The notes: a model not told the origin generated them from the letters alone. A stretch of 64,000 nucleotides of DNA from an uncultured Paracoccaceae bacterium (GCA_947503925.1 CANNFQ010000001.1:1240001-1304000); one strand, 5' to 3'; shown: positions 16,174 to 25,890, counted from the first letter of the stretch. A program made the numbers and translations.

Positions 16174-18630
16174 TCATGCACGCACGCGCTTCGCCGTTGG
16201 GTCGTAAGGCGTTTTCAGATGGGCCCTCGCAGCAGTACGACTGCCGGCGTTGTCAATTTCAAATACCTGACCGTCGATGAACGACGCGTTAATCTTGGCG
16301 TCAGCATGTATGTCACACAGTGCAACGGCCGCCCCCAGTGAGTGACCATACCCAGCCGACCGAACTTCGCCAATCTCTATGCCGTTGTGCAGAACAGCCT
16401 CGCCCCCCCATAACTGTTGCTCTGGGTCCTTCAGAACCAACTGAATAATGCGTCGGTTCATGTGGTTCGGGTCCGCCTTTGCCGCGACCAGCGCCTCCTT
16501 CCCAACAAAACCGCTTGGTTTATCAAAATCGACCGCAAAGCTTAAGCCCGCTTGCATCGGCGTGATGTCCGGTGTCAATTCCCGGCCCCAGGCCCGAAAG
16601 CCCTTTTCGATCCGCAAACCGTCCAAAGCATAATACCCCGCGTCGCGGATACCATGGGATGCGCCAACCTCCATCAGCTGATCATAGACACCAACGGTGA
16701 ACTCAGTTGGTACCAACAACTCCCAGCCCAACTCTCCAACATAAGTCATGCGGTTTGCGATGACGGTGGCATAGCCAAGATCAATGTTTTGAAAGGTGCC
16801 AAACGGGAAGCCTTCGTTGGACAGGTCGGATTTGGTGACAGCCTTCAACACATCCCGCGCCTTTGGTCCCATCAGGGCCAAAACCGACCAGGACGACGTG
16901 ACATCCGTCAAATAGACATGCGCGGCCTCGTCGAAGTTCTTGGTTATCCAATCGGCATCCCGTACGGCCTGCGCTGATCCGGTGATGAGCAGGAATTCGT
17001 TGTCCTTCAGGCGCATCACCGTCAGGTCGCTTTCGTATCCGCCGCGATTGTTCAGAAATCCCGTATAAACCGTCCGACCCGTTGGAACATCAACATTAGC
17101 GGTGCAGATGCGGTTCAGTTCAACACAAGCGTCCCGCCCTTGCACCAGCAGTTTGGCAAAGGAGGTCTGGTCAAACAGCGCAACACTTTCTCGGACCGCC
17201 TTGTGTTCATCTGCTACCGCATCGTGCCAGTTCTGTCGCCCAAAGCTGTAGACTGTTTCCGGGGTTGTGCCTTCTGGCGCGAACCAGTTGGCGCGCTCCC
17301 ACCCCATCTTGGACCCAAAAACCGCACCTTTGGCCTGCAAACGGTCATAGAGTGGCGAGCGGCGGAACGGCCGTGCTGTATCCAATTCCCGATTGGGCCA
17401 TGGCATCGCATAATGCAGTCCCAGCGTTTCCTTGACCCGGTCATGCAGCCACGTCGGATTGTTATTGAATTGGGCAAAGCGACGGATATCCACCGCAAAC
17501 AAATCTGACGTAGCCTCGCCTGCGACAATCCACTCCGCCAACGCACGCCCTGCCCCACCGGCGCTGGCAATGCCCATTGAATTGAAACCGGCACCGACGA
17601 AAAAGTTCCTTAGCTCCGGCGCCTCACCCAGCAGATAGTTGTTGTCGGGGGTAAAGCTCTCCGGGCCGTTGTAGAATTTGCGCACGCCAACCTGTTCCAT
17701 CTTTGGAACGCGGATCAATGCGTTTTCCAAAAGGATCTCGAACTGTTCCCAGTCATCAGGCAAAAGAGAAAATTCAAACTTGTCTGGAATACCATCCATT
17801 CCCCAAGGCTTGGCCTGGGGTTCGAACCCACCCATCACAAGCCCACCGGTTTCTTCCTTGAAATAGATGTAGCCGTCAGGATCACGCAGGACCGGCAGGT
17901 CCGCGTTCACACCAGGCATGGTTTCGGTGACAATGTACATGTGCTCTGCCGAATGCAGCGGCACGTTCACGTCGCACATCTGGCCAATCGCGCGCGCCCA
18001 TTGACCTGCGCAATTGACGACAACTTCGGCCTCGATCTTGCCCTGATCGGTGACCACACCAGTCACGCGGCCATCTTGAGTGGTGACGTCGATGACCTTG
18101 ACACCTTCTATGATCCGCGCGCCCTTGTTGCGTGCGCCCTTTGCCAACGACTGTGTCAGATCGGTCGGGTTGGCCTTTCCGTCGCCTGGCATCCACAAAC
18201 CGCCCTTGAGGTCACCCGTCTGCATGACCGGCCATTTCTCGCCCGCTTGTTGTGGCGTTAGAACGTCCACTTCGACACCCTGAGCGCGGGCTGCGGCCGC
18301 CGTCCGCAAAAGCACCGTCATGCGGTCATCGGTGCGGGCGACGGTAACCGACCCGCATTGCATCCAACCGGTCGCGAGGCCCGTTTCGGCCTCTAGGTCG
18401 GCATAAAGCTGTGTGGAGTACCGGATGAGGTTCGTCATCGACGGTTGACTGCGTAGCTGCCCAACCAAGCCCGCCGCATGCCATGTGGTGCCGCAGCTTA
18501 ACTGGCCCTGTTCCAGCAGTACGACATCCGTATGCCCCATCTGGGCGAGATGATAGGCAACAGAACAGCCAACGATGCCGCCACCAACAATGACATATTG
18601 GGCGTGTTGCGGAAAACTCTGATCAGCCAT
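16174..18630 (-). CDS. FAD-dependent oxidoreductase fused to a GcvT-type domain (dimethylglycine/sarcosine dehydrogenase-like)
   Basis: 818 residues. N-terminal DAO domain with dinucleotide motif VIVGGGIVGCSVAYHLA (13-29) and GTTWHAAG (47-54), whose His51 sits where dimethylglycine and sarcosine dehydrogenases hold FAD covalently. A middle FAD-linked domain follows (about 370-425), then a GcvT aminomethyltransferase fold (about 430-810) with ELGWELLVP and GLRIEKGFRAWGRELT, used to pass a methyl carbon to tetrahydrofolate. Such enzymes N-demethylate secondary or tertiary amines. Lying between phnS and a DeoR gene in a phosphonate block, the inferred substrate is an N-methylated AEP; glycine betaine derivatives are the alternative. 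Confidence 0.85.
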   Translation of the reverse strand: MADQSFPQHAQYVIVGGGIVGCSVAYHLAQMGHTDVVLLEQGQLSCGTTWHAAGLVGQLRSQPSMTNLIRYSTQLYADLEAETGLATGWMQCGSVTVARTDDRMTVLLRTAAAARAQGVEVDVLTPQQAGEKWPVMQTGDLKGGLWMPGDGKANPTDLTQSLAKGARNKGARIIEGVKVIDVTTQDGRVTGVVTDQGKIEAEVVVNCAGQWARAIGQMCDVNVPLHSAEHMYIVTETMPGVNADLPVLRDPDGYIYFKEETGGLVMGGFEPQAKPWGMDGIPDKFEFSLLPDDWEQFEILLENALIRVPKMEQVGVRKFYNGPESFTPDNNYLLGEAPELRNFFVGAGFNSMGIASAGGAGRALAEWIVAGEATSDLFAVDIRRFAQFNNNPTWLHDRVKETLGLHYAMPWPNRELDTARPFRRSPLYDRLQAKGAVFGSKMGWERANWFAPEGTTPETVYSFGRQNWHDAVADEHKAVRESVALFDQTSFAKLLVQGRDACVELNRICTANVDVPTGRTVYTGFLNNRGGYESDLTVMRLKDNEFLLITGSAQAVRDADWITKNFDEAAHVYLTDVTSSWSVLALMGPKARDVLKAVTKSDLSNEGFPFGTFQNIDLGYATVIANRMTYVGELGWELLVPTEFTVGVYDQLMEVGASHGIRDAGYYALDGLRIEKGFRAWGRELTPDITPMQAGLSFAVDFDKPSGFVGKEALVAAKADPNHMNRRIIQLVLKDPEQQLWGGEAVLHNGIEIGEVRSAGYGHSLGAAVALCDIHADAKINASFIDGQVFEIDNAGSRTAARAHLKTPYDPTAKRVRA

Positions 18631-18660
18631 GACGAGGATGCTCCAGTATCTAAAAACTTG

Positions 18661-18700
18661 GCATTATCTTGCATTATTTTGCAAAACTTTGCAAATTATT
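18661..18700. repeat. four 10-base phased GCA(T/A)-rich repeats upstream of the oxidoreductase
   Basis: GCATTATCTT, GCATTATTTT, GCAAAACTTT and GCAAATTATT follow each other with exact 10-base period in the 69-base spacer between the DeoR gene and the FAD/GcvT gene. Tandem 10-11-base direct repeats are a known operator style for DeoR-family regulators, so this is a likely binding site for the adjacent regulator. The A/T runs in helical phase would also bend the DNA. Confidence 0.5.
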
Positions 18701-19461
18701 TAGACGATGTCAGCGACGATATACTGGATCTTTTGCGTGTGCAGCGCGCTGTGCAGTTCGTCCGGTGGGTCCTGATCAAAAACAAAGCACAAGCCGTCGG
18801 CCGGGATTGTCAGAGAAAACTGACCTACCACACCAAATTTTTCATGATCAGCAATGACATACCGGGTTTGCCCACAGAGTGACATCTGCGCTCGTAGACG
18901 CATGCCTTCGTCGCTAAAATCTGTCAGTAAGGCGCGCGCCGACAGGCCGCCAGCACTGATCACCGAAACATCGACGTGGTGCTGGGTAACCTGCGCCAGC
19001 GCCTCGGACCCAAACGTCGCCATCTCTTCAGTGTCGATTCGGCCGCCGACCATAACAAGGTTTTCGCAGGCCGGTGCAATGATGCTTGCGACTTCCAGAT
19101 CATTGGTAAAGACGCGCAGGCCGCTGTGGCCCGCAAGCGCATGGGCCAGCGCACGTGTCGATGACCCGTTGTCAAGATAGACAGACGCACCCGTCGGAAT
19201 GCGTGCCGCTATCGCGCGGGCAATACGTGCCTTGCCTTCCGCATTGATCTGCGACCGGCTGGCCATCGGAACCTCTTGCGTGCGAATGCGCGTCGCCCCG
19301 CCACGTACCTGTTGCAACTTGGCCGTCTGGGCGAGGTAATCGATGTCCTTGCGGATCGTCTCGCGCGAAACCCCAATTTTCTGCGTCAGGGCGCGGATCG
19401 AAACAGTGGTCTCCTTGTCCAATTGCGCGAGGATTAGTGCGTGCCGTTGCGGTGCGAGCAT
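18700..19461 (-). CDS. DeoR/GlpR family transcriptional regulator
   Basis: 253 residues, standard length. N-terminal DeoR helix-turn-helix (VSIRALTQKIGVSRETIRKDIDYLAQ, about residues 20-45, with RGGATR following) and a C-terminal DeoR sensor domain with YLDNGSSTRALAHAL and SAGGLSARALLTDFS. These sensors usually bind phosphorylated small molecules, which suits a phosphonate or aldehyde-phosphonate effector. Same strand as the FAD/GcvT gene and 69 bases upstream of it, with phased repeats in between. Confidence 0.88.
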   Translation of the reverse strand: MLAPQRHALILAQLDKETTVSIRALTQKIGVSRETIRKDIDYLAQTAKLQQVRGGATRIRTQEVPMASRSQINAEGKARIARAIAARIPTGASVYLDNGSSTRALAHALAGHSGLRVFTNDLEVASIIAPACENLVMVGGRIDTEEMATFGSEALAQVTQHHVDVSVISAGGLSARALLTDFSDEGMRLRAQMSLCGQTRYVIADHEKFGVVGQFSLTIPADGLCFVFDQDPPDELHSALHTQKIQYIVADIV

Positions 19462-19724
19462 AATGCGTCCTAAATCTACGTCCCGGGGCGATGATTACGA
19501 TAACCGGCGCTTTTCATTGCGTCCTTTTCCGGTGTGAGCTGTATCATTTTCGTGGCCTGCCGGTGACACGTGCTGCGCAGATAATCCGTTACCAACTGCT
19601 CGCATGCAAGCACTGACTATTGCGACCATAAGCTACGCCTACCGGCCCATAGCATTTATGAATTTGACACGCGCGCGCTGTCGCACCCTACTGGCCTCAA
19701 CCCACACTGAGAGAGACAACCACA

Positions 19725-20507
19725 GTGCCTTCATCATTCGTTCCAACAGCCGTCGCGCTTGCCGAGATGGCAGCCAAGACAGCGCTTCGTCATTTCAGGG
19801 CAAACCCCGAAATTGAGATCAAGAGCGACGACAGCCCTGTCACCGTTGTCGACAAGCAGATCGAGCGTGACGTGCGCGTATCGCTTGCCGAACGGTTTCC
19901 TACACATGCCATTTTGGGCGAAGAGTTCGGCACGGGCGATCTGACCGCAGATCATGTCTGGGTCGTTGATCCGATCGACGGGACCCGTTCCTTTATCGGC
20001 GGTCATCCCCTTTTTGGATTTCTTTTGGCGCATATGACACAAGGCGTGCCCACACTTGGACTGATCTCGATGCCAGCACTGGACGAGATCTATATGGGCA
20101 CCTTAGAAACCGGCGCGACCCTGAACGGGACGCCCGTTCACGTGTCAGACAAAACACGACTGTCGGATGCGATAATATCCATCAATGAAGGTGAAAAGCT
20201 GCTGGAACATGCGCCGGAGGTTCTGAATCGGCTGGTTCGTGCGGGTCATACCAGACGGTTTGGGTATGATTGTTATCCCTACGCACTCTTAGCTGCGGGC
20301 CACATTGATGCCGTTGTCGATTATGACTTGAAGCCCTTCGACTTCCTGCCGCTCATGGGCGTCATTGCAGCCGCTGGCGGCGTCATCACCGATTGGGAGG
20401 GCGGATCGCTGAACTATGGTTCTGATGGTCACGTTGTTGCAGCGGCGACGCCGGAACTACATGCAGATCTTCTTGCTCATATGAATGGTACGGTTGCAGG
20501 ACAATAG
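19725..20507 (+). CDS. inositol-monophosphatase family phosphatase (HisN-like)
   Basis: 260 residues. Metal-dependent phosphatase fold: GEEFG (65-69), WVVDPIDGTRSFIGG (79-93) with Asp82, Asp85 and Thr87, and a C-terminal DLKPFDFLPLMGVIAAAGG with the third metal Asp. The FIGG and YDLKPFD forms resemble the HisN type of histidinol-phosphatase more than SuhB. GTG start with AGAGAG upstream. It is divergent from the DeoR gene. In this context it could act on a phosphorylated or phosphonate metabolite; histidinol phosphate is the default alternative. Confidence 0.8.
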   Translation: MPSSFVPTAVALAEMAAKTALRHFRANPEIEIKSDDSPVTVVDKQIERDVRVSLAERFPTHAILGEEFGTGDLTADHVWVVDPIDGTRSFIGGHPLFGFLLAHMTQGVPTLGLISMPALDEIYMGTLETGATLNGTPVHVSDKTRLSDAIISINEGEKLLEHAPEVLNRLVRAGHTRRFGYDCYPYALLAAGHIDAVVDYDLKPFDFLPLMGVIAAAGGVITDWEGGSLNYGSDGHVVAAATPELHADLLAHMNGTVAGQ

Positions 20508-20533
20508 ACACCATTCCAAATCGGGGCCATCGC

Positions 20534-22216
20534 TTAACGTTGCCTGACTTCAAGGTCGTTGTAGTTCTGTTCAATCAGGCGGGTTTCAAGCAACTGGCCT
20601 TCGCGGTGTAGTAAGGGATAGGCCGCCGACGACATATGGCTGTTGAAGTCCCGGATACCACCGGCGGTTTCTAGATGGATGTCGCTTGAGTCAAAACTGA
20701 TCTGCACACCGTCGCTCAACCGCTTGAGGTGCCGCTTGCGGCTCTTGCGTTCCAGCCGTGCCATCTCTTGCTTTTCCTCGAGCAACAGCCGGGCGCTTTC
20801 TAGATCATCGGAGACCAGCAAGTTGGAGACCAACACGATATTAGCCATCACATGACTGTGCATCTTGCGGATTTCAGCAGCGCCATTTTCAGAAAACCGC
20901 ACGCCCTTCTCGGACTTTTCCTTGGCAAGCGGGATCAGTCGTTTCACTACGATATCGCCTGCGGCTTCAACAGCGATAGCGTATTCGGTCAACTCGCGCA
21001 CGGTTTTGGCCTCAGCCTTGCTTAGCGCATTGCCTTGCAGAGCCGCTGCATAGCGACGCACTTCATCAAAGGCATTATTCACATGCATGTCTCGGGCAAT
21101 GAGGCTCCGGGCCGTTTCGCCGTCATATTTCGTGTAAAGATCCATGACCGGCATCATCATCGTTTCAACGAGTTGGACCATCCGAAGGACTTCGCGCCGC
21201 AAATTGGCCAGTGCCAGGTGCGGTTTGTCAAGCACTGCATCATCCAGCACGCTGCGATAGAGCGGAGAATGTGCCTCCAGACTTGGCGGATCGTCCGGTA
21301 ACATCATCTTAAATGGCACCTCCAGCCTGTAAGAAAGCACGATCATCGAAAGAACAAGAGAGTTGAACAGGATATGCACGTTGATCAGCGTTTGGGCCGA
21401 CCCCAGCGACCCCACATAAGGCAGGATGTCTGTCTTGTTCAAAACCAGCAGCACCACGACAGCGCTGCTGCCACGAACGACTAGGTTTGCACAAGGCACG
21501 CGGCGGGCTTGGTTTTCCATGTATCTAGTCAACCATACTGGGATCAACGCGCTGCCTAAGTTAGCCCCAAGCACGAGCGAGACGCCAGCGACAACGGGGA
21601 TCGCCTGGATCGAGACCATCGTCACACACATTAAGATGACTGCAACGCTTGAATGCATCGCAAATGCGAGGCCGCAACCGACAATGAACGCCGTTACAAA
21701 GTCGCGTGCGAGGTACTCGGCAATGGCTGGCAGAAATGTGCTTTCACGGATCGGATCCATGGTTTCGCGCAAGAACCGCAGTGAGATCAGGATAAAGGCG
21801 ATACCTAGTATGATGCGCCCGGCTTGACGAAACGCCCGACGTTCGGATTTGACAAAAAGTCCGCCACCAAGTGCCAGAAGAACCGGTACCAGCCAACTCA
21901 AATCGAAGGAAAACACCTGGATGAGGAGCGCAGACCCCAAGTCGGCACCCAAAACAACAGCCAACCCTGCACCAAAAGAAATCGCCCCTGCACTTGAGAA
22001 GCCTGAAACCAGCAGTGCGACCGCAGCAGAGCTCTGTAAGATGATCGCCAAAACCAGTCCAACCATAGCCGCGCTGACACGATTGCGACTGGCAGTAACA
22101 GCCTGCTTGAAGGATGGGCCGAAAGCGCGTTCAATTCCCGTCCGCACCATGCGCACGGCATAAAGCAGCAGCATGGTTGCCCCAGCGAGTTCAACAAGAA
22201 ACGACAGAACCAGCAT
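20534..22216 (-). CDS. Na/Pi cotransporter family protein with PhoU-like tail
   Basis: 560 residues. Two inverted Na/Pi repeats with the QSS motif (LQSSAAVALLVSGF near 61-74, MHSSVAVILMCV near 186-197), about 8-9 membrane spans, then a cytoplasmic PhoU-like helical domain (about 330-540). NptA-like carriers move phosphate with sodium. Lying two bases after the EamA transporter gene and downstream of phnWAY, it may dispose of or recapture the phosphate released by PhnA. Direction of transport is not readable from sequence. Confidence 0.85.
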   Translation of the reverse strand: MLVLSFLVELAGATMLLLYAVRMVRTGIERAFGPSFKQAVTASRNRVSAAMVGLVLAIILQSSAAVALLVSGFSSAGAISFGAGLAVVLGADLGSALLIQVFSFDLSWLVPVLLALGGGLFVKSERRAFRQAGRIILGIAFILISLRFLRETMDPIRESTFLPAIAEYLARDFVTAFIVGCGLAFAMHSSVAVILMCVTMVSIQAIPVVAGVSLVLGANLGSALIPVWLTRYMENQARRVPCANLVVRGSSAVVVLLVLNKTDILPYVGSLGSAQTLINVHILFNSLVLSMIVLSYRLEVPFKMMLPDDPPSLEAHSPLYRSVLDDAVLDKPHLALANLRREVLRMVQLVETMMMPVMDLYTKYDGETARSLIARDMHVNNAFDEVRRYAAALQGNALSKAEAKTVRELTEYAIAVEAAGDIVVKRLIPLAKEKSEKGVRFSENGAAEIRKMHSHVMANIVLVSNLLVSDDLESARLLLEEKQEMARLERKSRKRHLKRLSDGVQISFDSSDIHLETAGGIRDFNSHMSSAAYPLLHREGQLLETRLIEQNYNDLEVRQR

Positions 22217-22218
22217 CT

Positions 22219-23061
22219 TCAGCCTTTCGCACCAGAAATGATGGAGATGCCCGCCGCCACGATCAGAGCAGCAAGAACCCGCTCACGCCGAGGACCTTCA
22301 GAAAACCACAGCACCCCAATCAAGGCTGCAAAAATGACGGAGGTTTCGCGCAGTGCGGAGACAATGCCTAATGGAGCGTTGGTTTTGGCCAGAAGGACAA
22401 GCCCATAGGCCGCTGAGGAAACGAGCCCCCCGGCAAAGCCGATCCCGACAGCGCGCGCAGACATCGCCCGCAACCGTTGCCATCTCGTCCCGAAGACAAA
22501 CAGCACCACAAATACTTCCGCCACGAAAATCCAGCCGATATATCCGCCCGGATTGCCAGACACCCGCACTCCAATACCGTCAACGATGGAGTAGCTCGAA
22601 ATCACAACAGAGACCCCAACCGCCGCAATCAATCCTGTCCTGGCGACCTCGTTAGAGAAACCCGGCCTTGCTAGCATTAGAATGCCACCTGACACGGCAA
22701 GTATGCCAATCCATGCCATCGGCGGCAGGTATTCATCTGCCCAGATCATTGCCCCCACCGAGATCAGGATCGGGGCGAGCCCACGCGCGACTGGATAGAC
22801 AACGCTTAGATCACCTGCGCGATAGGCGACGTTCAACAAGATGTAGTACCCCCAATGGATCACCGTCGTAGCAATCACGTAGGGAAAGGCGGCGGGATCT
22901 GGTGCACCATAGTACAACGCAAGACCCAAGCCAGGTACAACATGTCCAAGGGCCACGAGTCCCAGCACCAACGCCCTGTCCCCAGCCCCTTTGACGATTG
23001 CATTCCAAAAAGCGTGTAAAAAAGCGGCAAAGAGAACGATCAAGAACGTCTCGATGCTCAT
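22219..23061 (-). CDS. EamA/DMT superfamily transporter
   Basis: 280 residues with about ten membrane helices in two five-helix EamA repeats (1-135 and 146-280). Opens MSIETFLIVLFAAFLHAFWNAIVKG, a common DMT start, with AAGGAA before the ATG. DMT members export or import small metabolites; the substrate cannot be read. A terminator-like hairpin separates it from phnY, while the Na/Pi gene follows 2 bases later, so these two transporters form a pair. Confidence 0.82.
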   Translation of the reverse strand: MSIETFLIVLFAAFLHAFWNAIVKGAGDRALVLGLVALGHVVPGLGLALYYGAPDPAAFPYVIATTVIHWGYYILLNVAYRAGDLSVVYPVARGLAPILISVGAMIWADEYLPPMAWIGILAVSGGILMLARPGFSNEVARTGLIAAVGVSVVISSYSIVDGIGVRVSGNPGGYIGWIFVAEVFVVLFVFGTRWQRLRAMSARAVGIGFAGGLVSSAAYGLVLLAKTNAPLGIVSALRETSVIFAALIGVLWFSEGPRRERVLAALIVAAGISIISGAKG

Positions 23062-23098
23062 CAGGTTGTTCCTTTTTCATTGGACTTTGCATCTGACA

Positions 23099-23110
23099 AT
23101 GCAGCTGCAT
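23099..23110. promoter_or_regulatory. 12-base palindrome upstream of the EamA transporter gene
   Basis: ATGCAGCTGCAT is perfectly self-complementary, 38 bases before the transporter start and just beyond the phnY terminator hairpin. Could be an operator for the transporter pair; no known binding protein is implied. Confidence 0.3.
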
Positions 23111-23112
23111 GG

Positions 23113-23138
23113 AAAATGCAGGGCCCGAAGGCCCCGCA
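23113..23138 (-). terminator. terminator with TTCG tetraloop after phnY
   Basis: On the transcribed minus strand TGCGGGGCC, loop TTCG, GGCCCTGCA form an 8-9-base GC-rich stem with one G-T pair, directly followed by TTTTCC. A C(TTCG)G loop is exceptionally stable. It lies 20 bases past the phnY stop and 50 bases before the EamA gene, so phnWAY transcripts probably end or thin out here. Confidence 0.75.
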
Positions 23139-23157
23139 GGTCAGGGAGAAACCCAGC

Positions 23158-24615
23158 TTACTCCGGCCAAGGAAGCGAATACGTTTTGACATTGGTGAAG
23201 AACTTCATCGCTTCGATGACACCCTCCTTCACACCGTTCCCACTGTCCTTGATGCCGCCGAAAGGCGACATTTCAATTCGATATCCAGGCTGCTCCCAGA
23301 TATTGCAGGTGCCAACATCCAACCCATTAATGTAAGCTATGGCCCTGTTGAGGTCGTTGGTGCAGACCCCAGAACTGAGACCGAAATCGGTCGAGTTGGA
23401 AATGGTCATTACTTCGTCGTCGCTGTCGGGGACACGCACGATGGGGATGATCGGACCAAAGGTTTCCTCCATCACCAGTTCGCTGTCGTGGGGAACATGA
23501 TCGACCACAATCGGCGGCAAAAGCGCACCGCGCCGTTCTGGATGATAGAGGATTTTTGCTCCTTCTTCTTCCGCCTGCAAAACCCGATTCTCGAACAGTT
23601 CGGCGGCCTGCGAATGGATCACGCAGCCCAGTTCCGTTTCCGGGTCTTGTGGGTCACCGAATTTGATCCTCTTGGCCTTTTCCAGCACCAGAGGTACAAA
23701 CCGGTCCGCGACACTTTCCTGAACCAAAATGCGTTTGATCGCCGTACAGCGTTGGCCGGAATTCCCGGTTGCCCCCGCAACAGCAATCGTCGCAGCCTTA
23801 TCGAGATCGGCGTCATTGAGATCGTTGCAGATGATCAGTGGATCATTGCCGCCCAATTCCAGCGCCTGACGTTTATAGCCAGCCTTCGCGGCGATTATCT
23901 TTCCAACCGGGACACCGCCCGTGAAGGTGATGATGTCGATGTTCTCATTGGTGATCATTTCATCACCAATGTCTTTCGGCATGCCGGTCACAACCTGGAA
24001 CATCTCTTTGGGCAAACCAGCCTCATAAAGAATGTCCGCAAGGGCAAGGCACGTCAGAGGGGTCAATTCGGTCGGTTTGCACACCATGCAATTGTTAGTG
24101 GCAATGGACGGCGCAATCTTATGGCTCACCATGTTAAGAGGGTGGTTGAACGGCGTAATCGCCGATATCGTGCGCACCGGTTCCCGCTTTGTAAATATCT
24201 TGCGCGCTTTCCCGTTATGCGTCAGATCGCAGGAGAAAATCTCACCATCGTCTTTCATCGCCTCAGCGGCGGCAAATTGGTATACGTCCTGAGCGCGCTT
24301 CGTCTCGTAGATCGCGTGCTGATGACAGATGCCCAGTTCGAGTGTCAGCCATTTTGCCAAAAAATCTCGTTTTTCGCCAATCAACTCACCTGCACGTTGC
24401 AGGATTTGGCTGCGTTCAAAACGACTGAGTGTCGGCGTGTAGTTGGCCGCGATTTCAAAAGCCTTGCGGGCATGTTCCGCAGTACCTGCAGGAACAGTGC
24501 CCACGACCTCTTCAGTGTACGGGTACAGCACCTCGACCACGTTGTCGGTAAAGATGACTTCGCCCCCGATGCGCATGCCTTCGTTGCGAATATCTGTTCT
24601 TGCAATCTTATTCAT
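23158..24615 (-). CDS. phnY: phosphonoacetaldehyde dehydrogenase
   Basis: 485 residues of the aldehyde dehydrogenase superfamily. Oxidises phosphonoacetaldehyde to phosphonoacetate with NAD. Catalytic Cys290 in GNSGQRCTA, general base Glu253 in [10 protein letters not shown], and the TPFNHPLN cofactor segment with Asn157. Called PhnY rather than another ALDH because it is translationally coupled to phnA (4-base overlap) and follows phnW. Middle step of the PhnW-PhnY-PhnA route. Confidence 0.93.
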   Translation of the reverse strand: MNKIARTDIRNEGMRIGGEVIFTDNVVEVLYPYTEEVVGTVPAGTAEHARKAFEIAANYTPTLSRFERSQILQRAGELIGEKRDFLAKWLTLELGICHQHAIYETKRAQDVYQFAAAEAMKDDGEIFSCDLTHNGKARKIFTKREPVRTISAITPFNHPLNMVSHKIAPSIATNNCMVCKPTELTPLTCLALADILYEAGLPKEMFQVVTGMPKDIGDEMITNENIDIITFTGGVPVGKIIAAKAGYKRQALELGGNDPLIICNDLNDADLDKAATIAVAGATGNSGQRCTAIKRILVQESVADRFVPLVLEKAKRIKFGDPQDPETELGCVIHSQAAELFENRVLQAEEEGAKILYHPERRGALLPPIVVDHVPHDSELVMEETFGPIIPIVRVPDSDDEVMTISNSTDFGLSSGVCTNDLNRAIAYINGLDVGTCNIWEQPGYRIEMSPFGGIKDSGNGVKEGVIEAMKFFTNVKTYSLPWPE

Positions 24616-25871
24616 GCGGTAACCTTTTCCAATGCTGCGGCCTTGGTGGCGTAAAAGAATGCGTCGAAGTTCCGCAGTGTCGGAGCCGACGGCAGATCAA
24701 GAACGCGGTTGCAGATGAAGGGTACTTCTTGTTCCGTAAGACCGCCATGACTGCGCAGCGGTTCGTTCAAGGCATCCAAGTCGTGGCGATGCTCTGATGT
24801 GCCGATCGTCATGTTCTCGGTCGAGATCATCACAATGTCGCCAATCCGGTCTGCTGGAAGTTCAAATCGTTCGACAGCTTCTTCCTTGCTGACGACCTCC
24901 AGCATCTCCGGCTTGGCCGAAAGTCTTGCGATGATGTCCGCACGGTCGGCGTCGTCGGGCAGATAGGCCGTTGCAAAGGCACCCAATGCTCCATGGTGCA
25001 CCACATAGGGGTCCGTGATTGGCAGGATCACACGCGCCGCAGCTTTGCCGAGCCACTCGTCCAGCAAATCCTGTACGTAGATGACGAGCGGATCACCATT
25101 TTCGTCATGCTTGGGCTTCATGCCGTGATCTGCGGTGACGACGATGGCCGCGCCCAAGGCATCCAGCTGAGCAAGATATTTGTCGAACATCGCGTAGAAT
25201 GCCTTCGCCTCGGCCTGGTCCGGCGCATATTTGTGCTGCACGTAGTCCGTTGTTGTCAAATACATCACATCAGGGTTCCATTCCTGCAGCAGTTTAACAC
25301 CTGCCGCAAAAACGAATTCAGACAATTCCGCCGAATAGACGTCGGGCTGAGCCATGCCCAACCATCCACTGGCTTCGGCTTGCCCGTGTTCGGCTTGGGT
25401 CGAGGCGTCGGATTTTTCAGCCGAAAAGCACTTTGCGCGATCCTCGTCAAATTTTAGACCAGCACCCAATAGTGCACGCAATTTGTCTTTTGCGGTGACG
25501 ATCGCGACCCTCGCGCCCGCCTCGTAGAACTTTGAGAAAACAGTCGGCGCACGCAAGAAGCGCACATCATTCATCATAACCTCTTCGCCGGTATCCGGAT
25601 CGTACAAGTAGTTGCCGCAAATCCCGTGCACTTTCGGTGGACGGCCCGTAGCGATGGAAAGGTTATTGGGGTTGGTGAATGAAGGTATGACCGAATGCGC
25701 CAAGCGGTCGGTCCCCGTGTCCTTCATCCGTTTGAGCGTCGGCATCAGCCCATCTGCAATCGCCTTGTCGAGATATTCAGGCTCACAACCATCCAGGCAA
25801 ATCGCAATGGCACAAGTGATGGGGGTGGCGTAGGTTCGGTTGTTCGCAATAACCGGAGAAGTGATAGGCAT
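24612..25871 (-). CDS. phnA: phosphonoacetate hydrolase
   Basis: 419 residues, alkaline-phosphatase superfamily. Cleaves the C-P bond of phosphonoacetate to acetate and phosphate with two zinc ions. Visible site: Asp27 (CLDGCEPEY), nucleophile Thr66 in SFTNPNN, Asp and His in [19 protein letters not shown], and the late His of [16 protein letters not shown] 25871 is chosen for the AAGGATCC upstream; a start 15 codons earlier lacks a ribosome site. Unlike C-P lyase, this route is often not tied to phosphate starvation. Confidence 0.95.
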   Translation of the reverse strand: MPITSPVIANNRTYATPITCAIAICLDGCEPEYLDKAIADGLMPTLKRMKDTGTDRLAHSVIPSFTNPNNLSIATGRPPKVHGICGNYLYDPDTGEEVMMNDVRFLRAPTVFSKFYEAGARVAIVTAKDKLRALLGAGLKFDEDRAKCFSAEKSDASTQAEHGQAEASGWLGMAQPDVYSAELSEFVFAAGVKLLQEWNPDVMYLTTTDYVQHKYAPDQAEAKAFYAMFDKYLAQLDALGAAIVVTADHGMKPKHDENGDPLVIYVQDLLDEWLGKAAARVILPITDPYVVHHGALGAFATAYLPDDADRADIIARLSAKPEMLEVVSKEEAVERFELPADRIGDIVMISTENMTIGTSEHRHDLDALNEPLRSHGGLTEQEVPFICNRVLDLPSAPTLRNFDAFFYATKAAALEKVTA

Positions 25872-25890
25872 ATTGGGATCCTTGTATGTG

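Noticed and set aside
17816..17830. GGTTCGAACCC-like T-loop sequence
   Set aside because: Inside the FAD/GcvT coding region with no acceptor or anticodon stems around it, so not a tRNA.
23080..24654. 524-codon open frame on the plus strand
   Set aside because: It lies wholly opposite phnY and phnA sequence; translation has no family pattern and is an artefact of GC-rich codon use.
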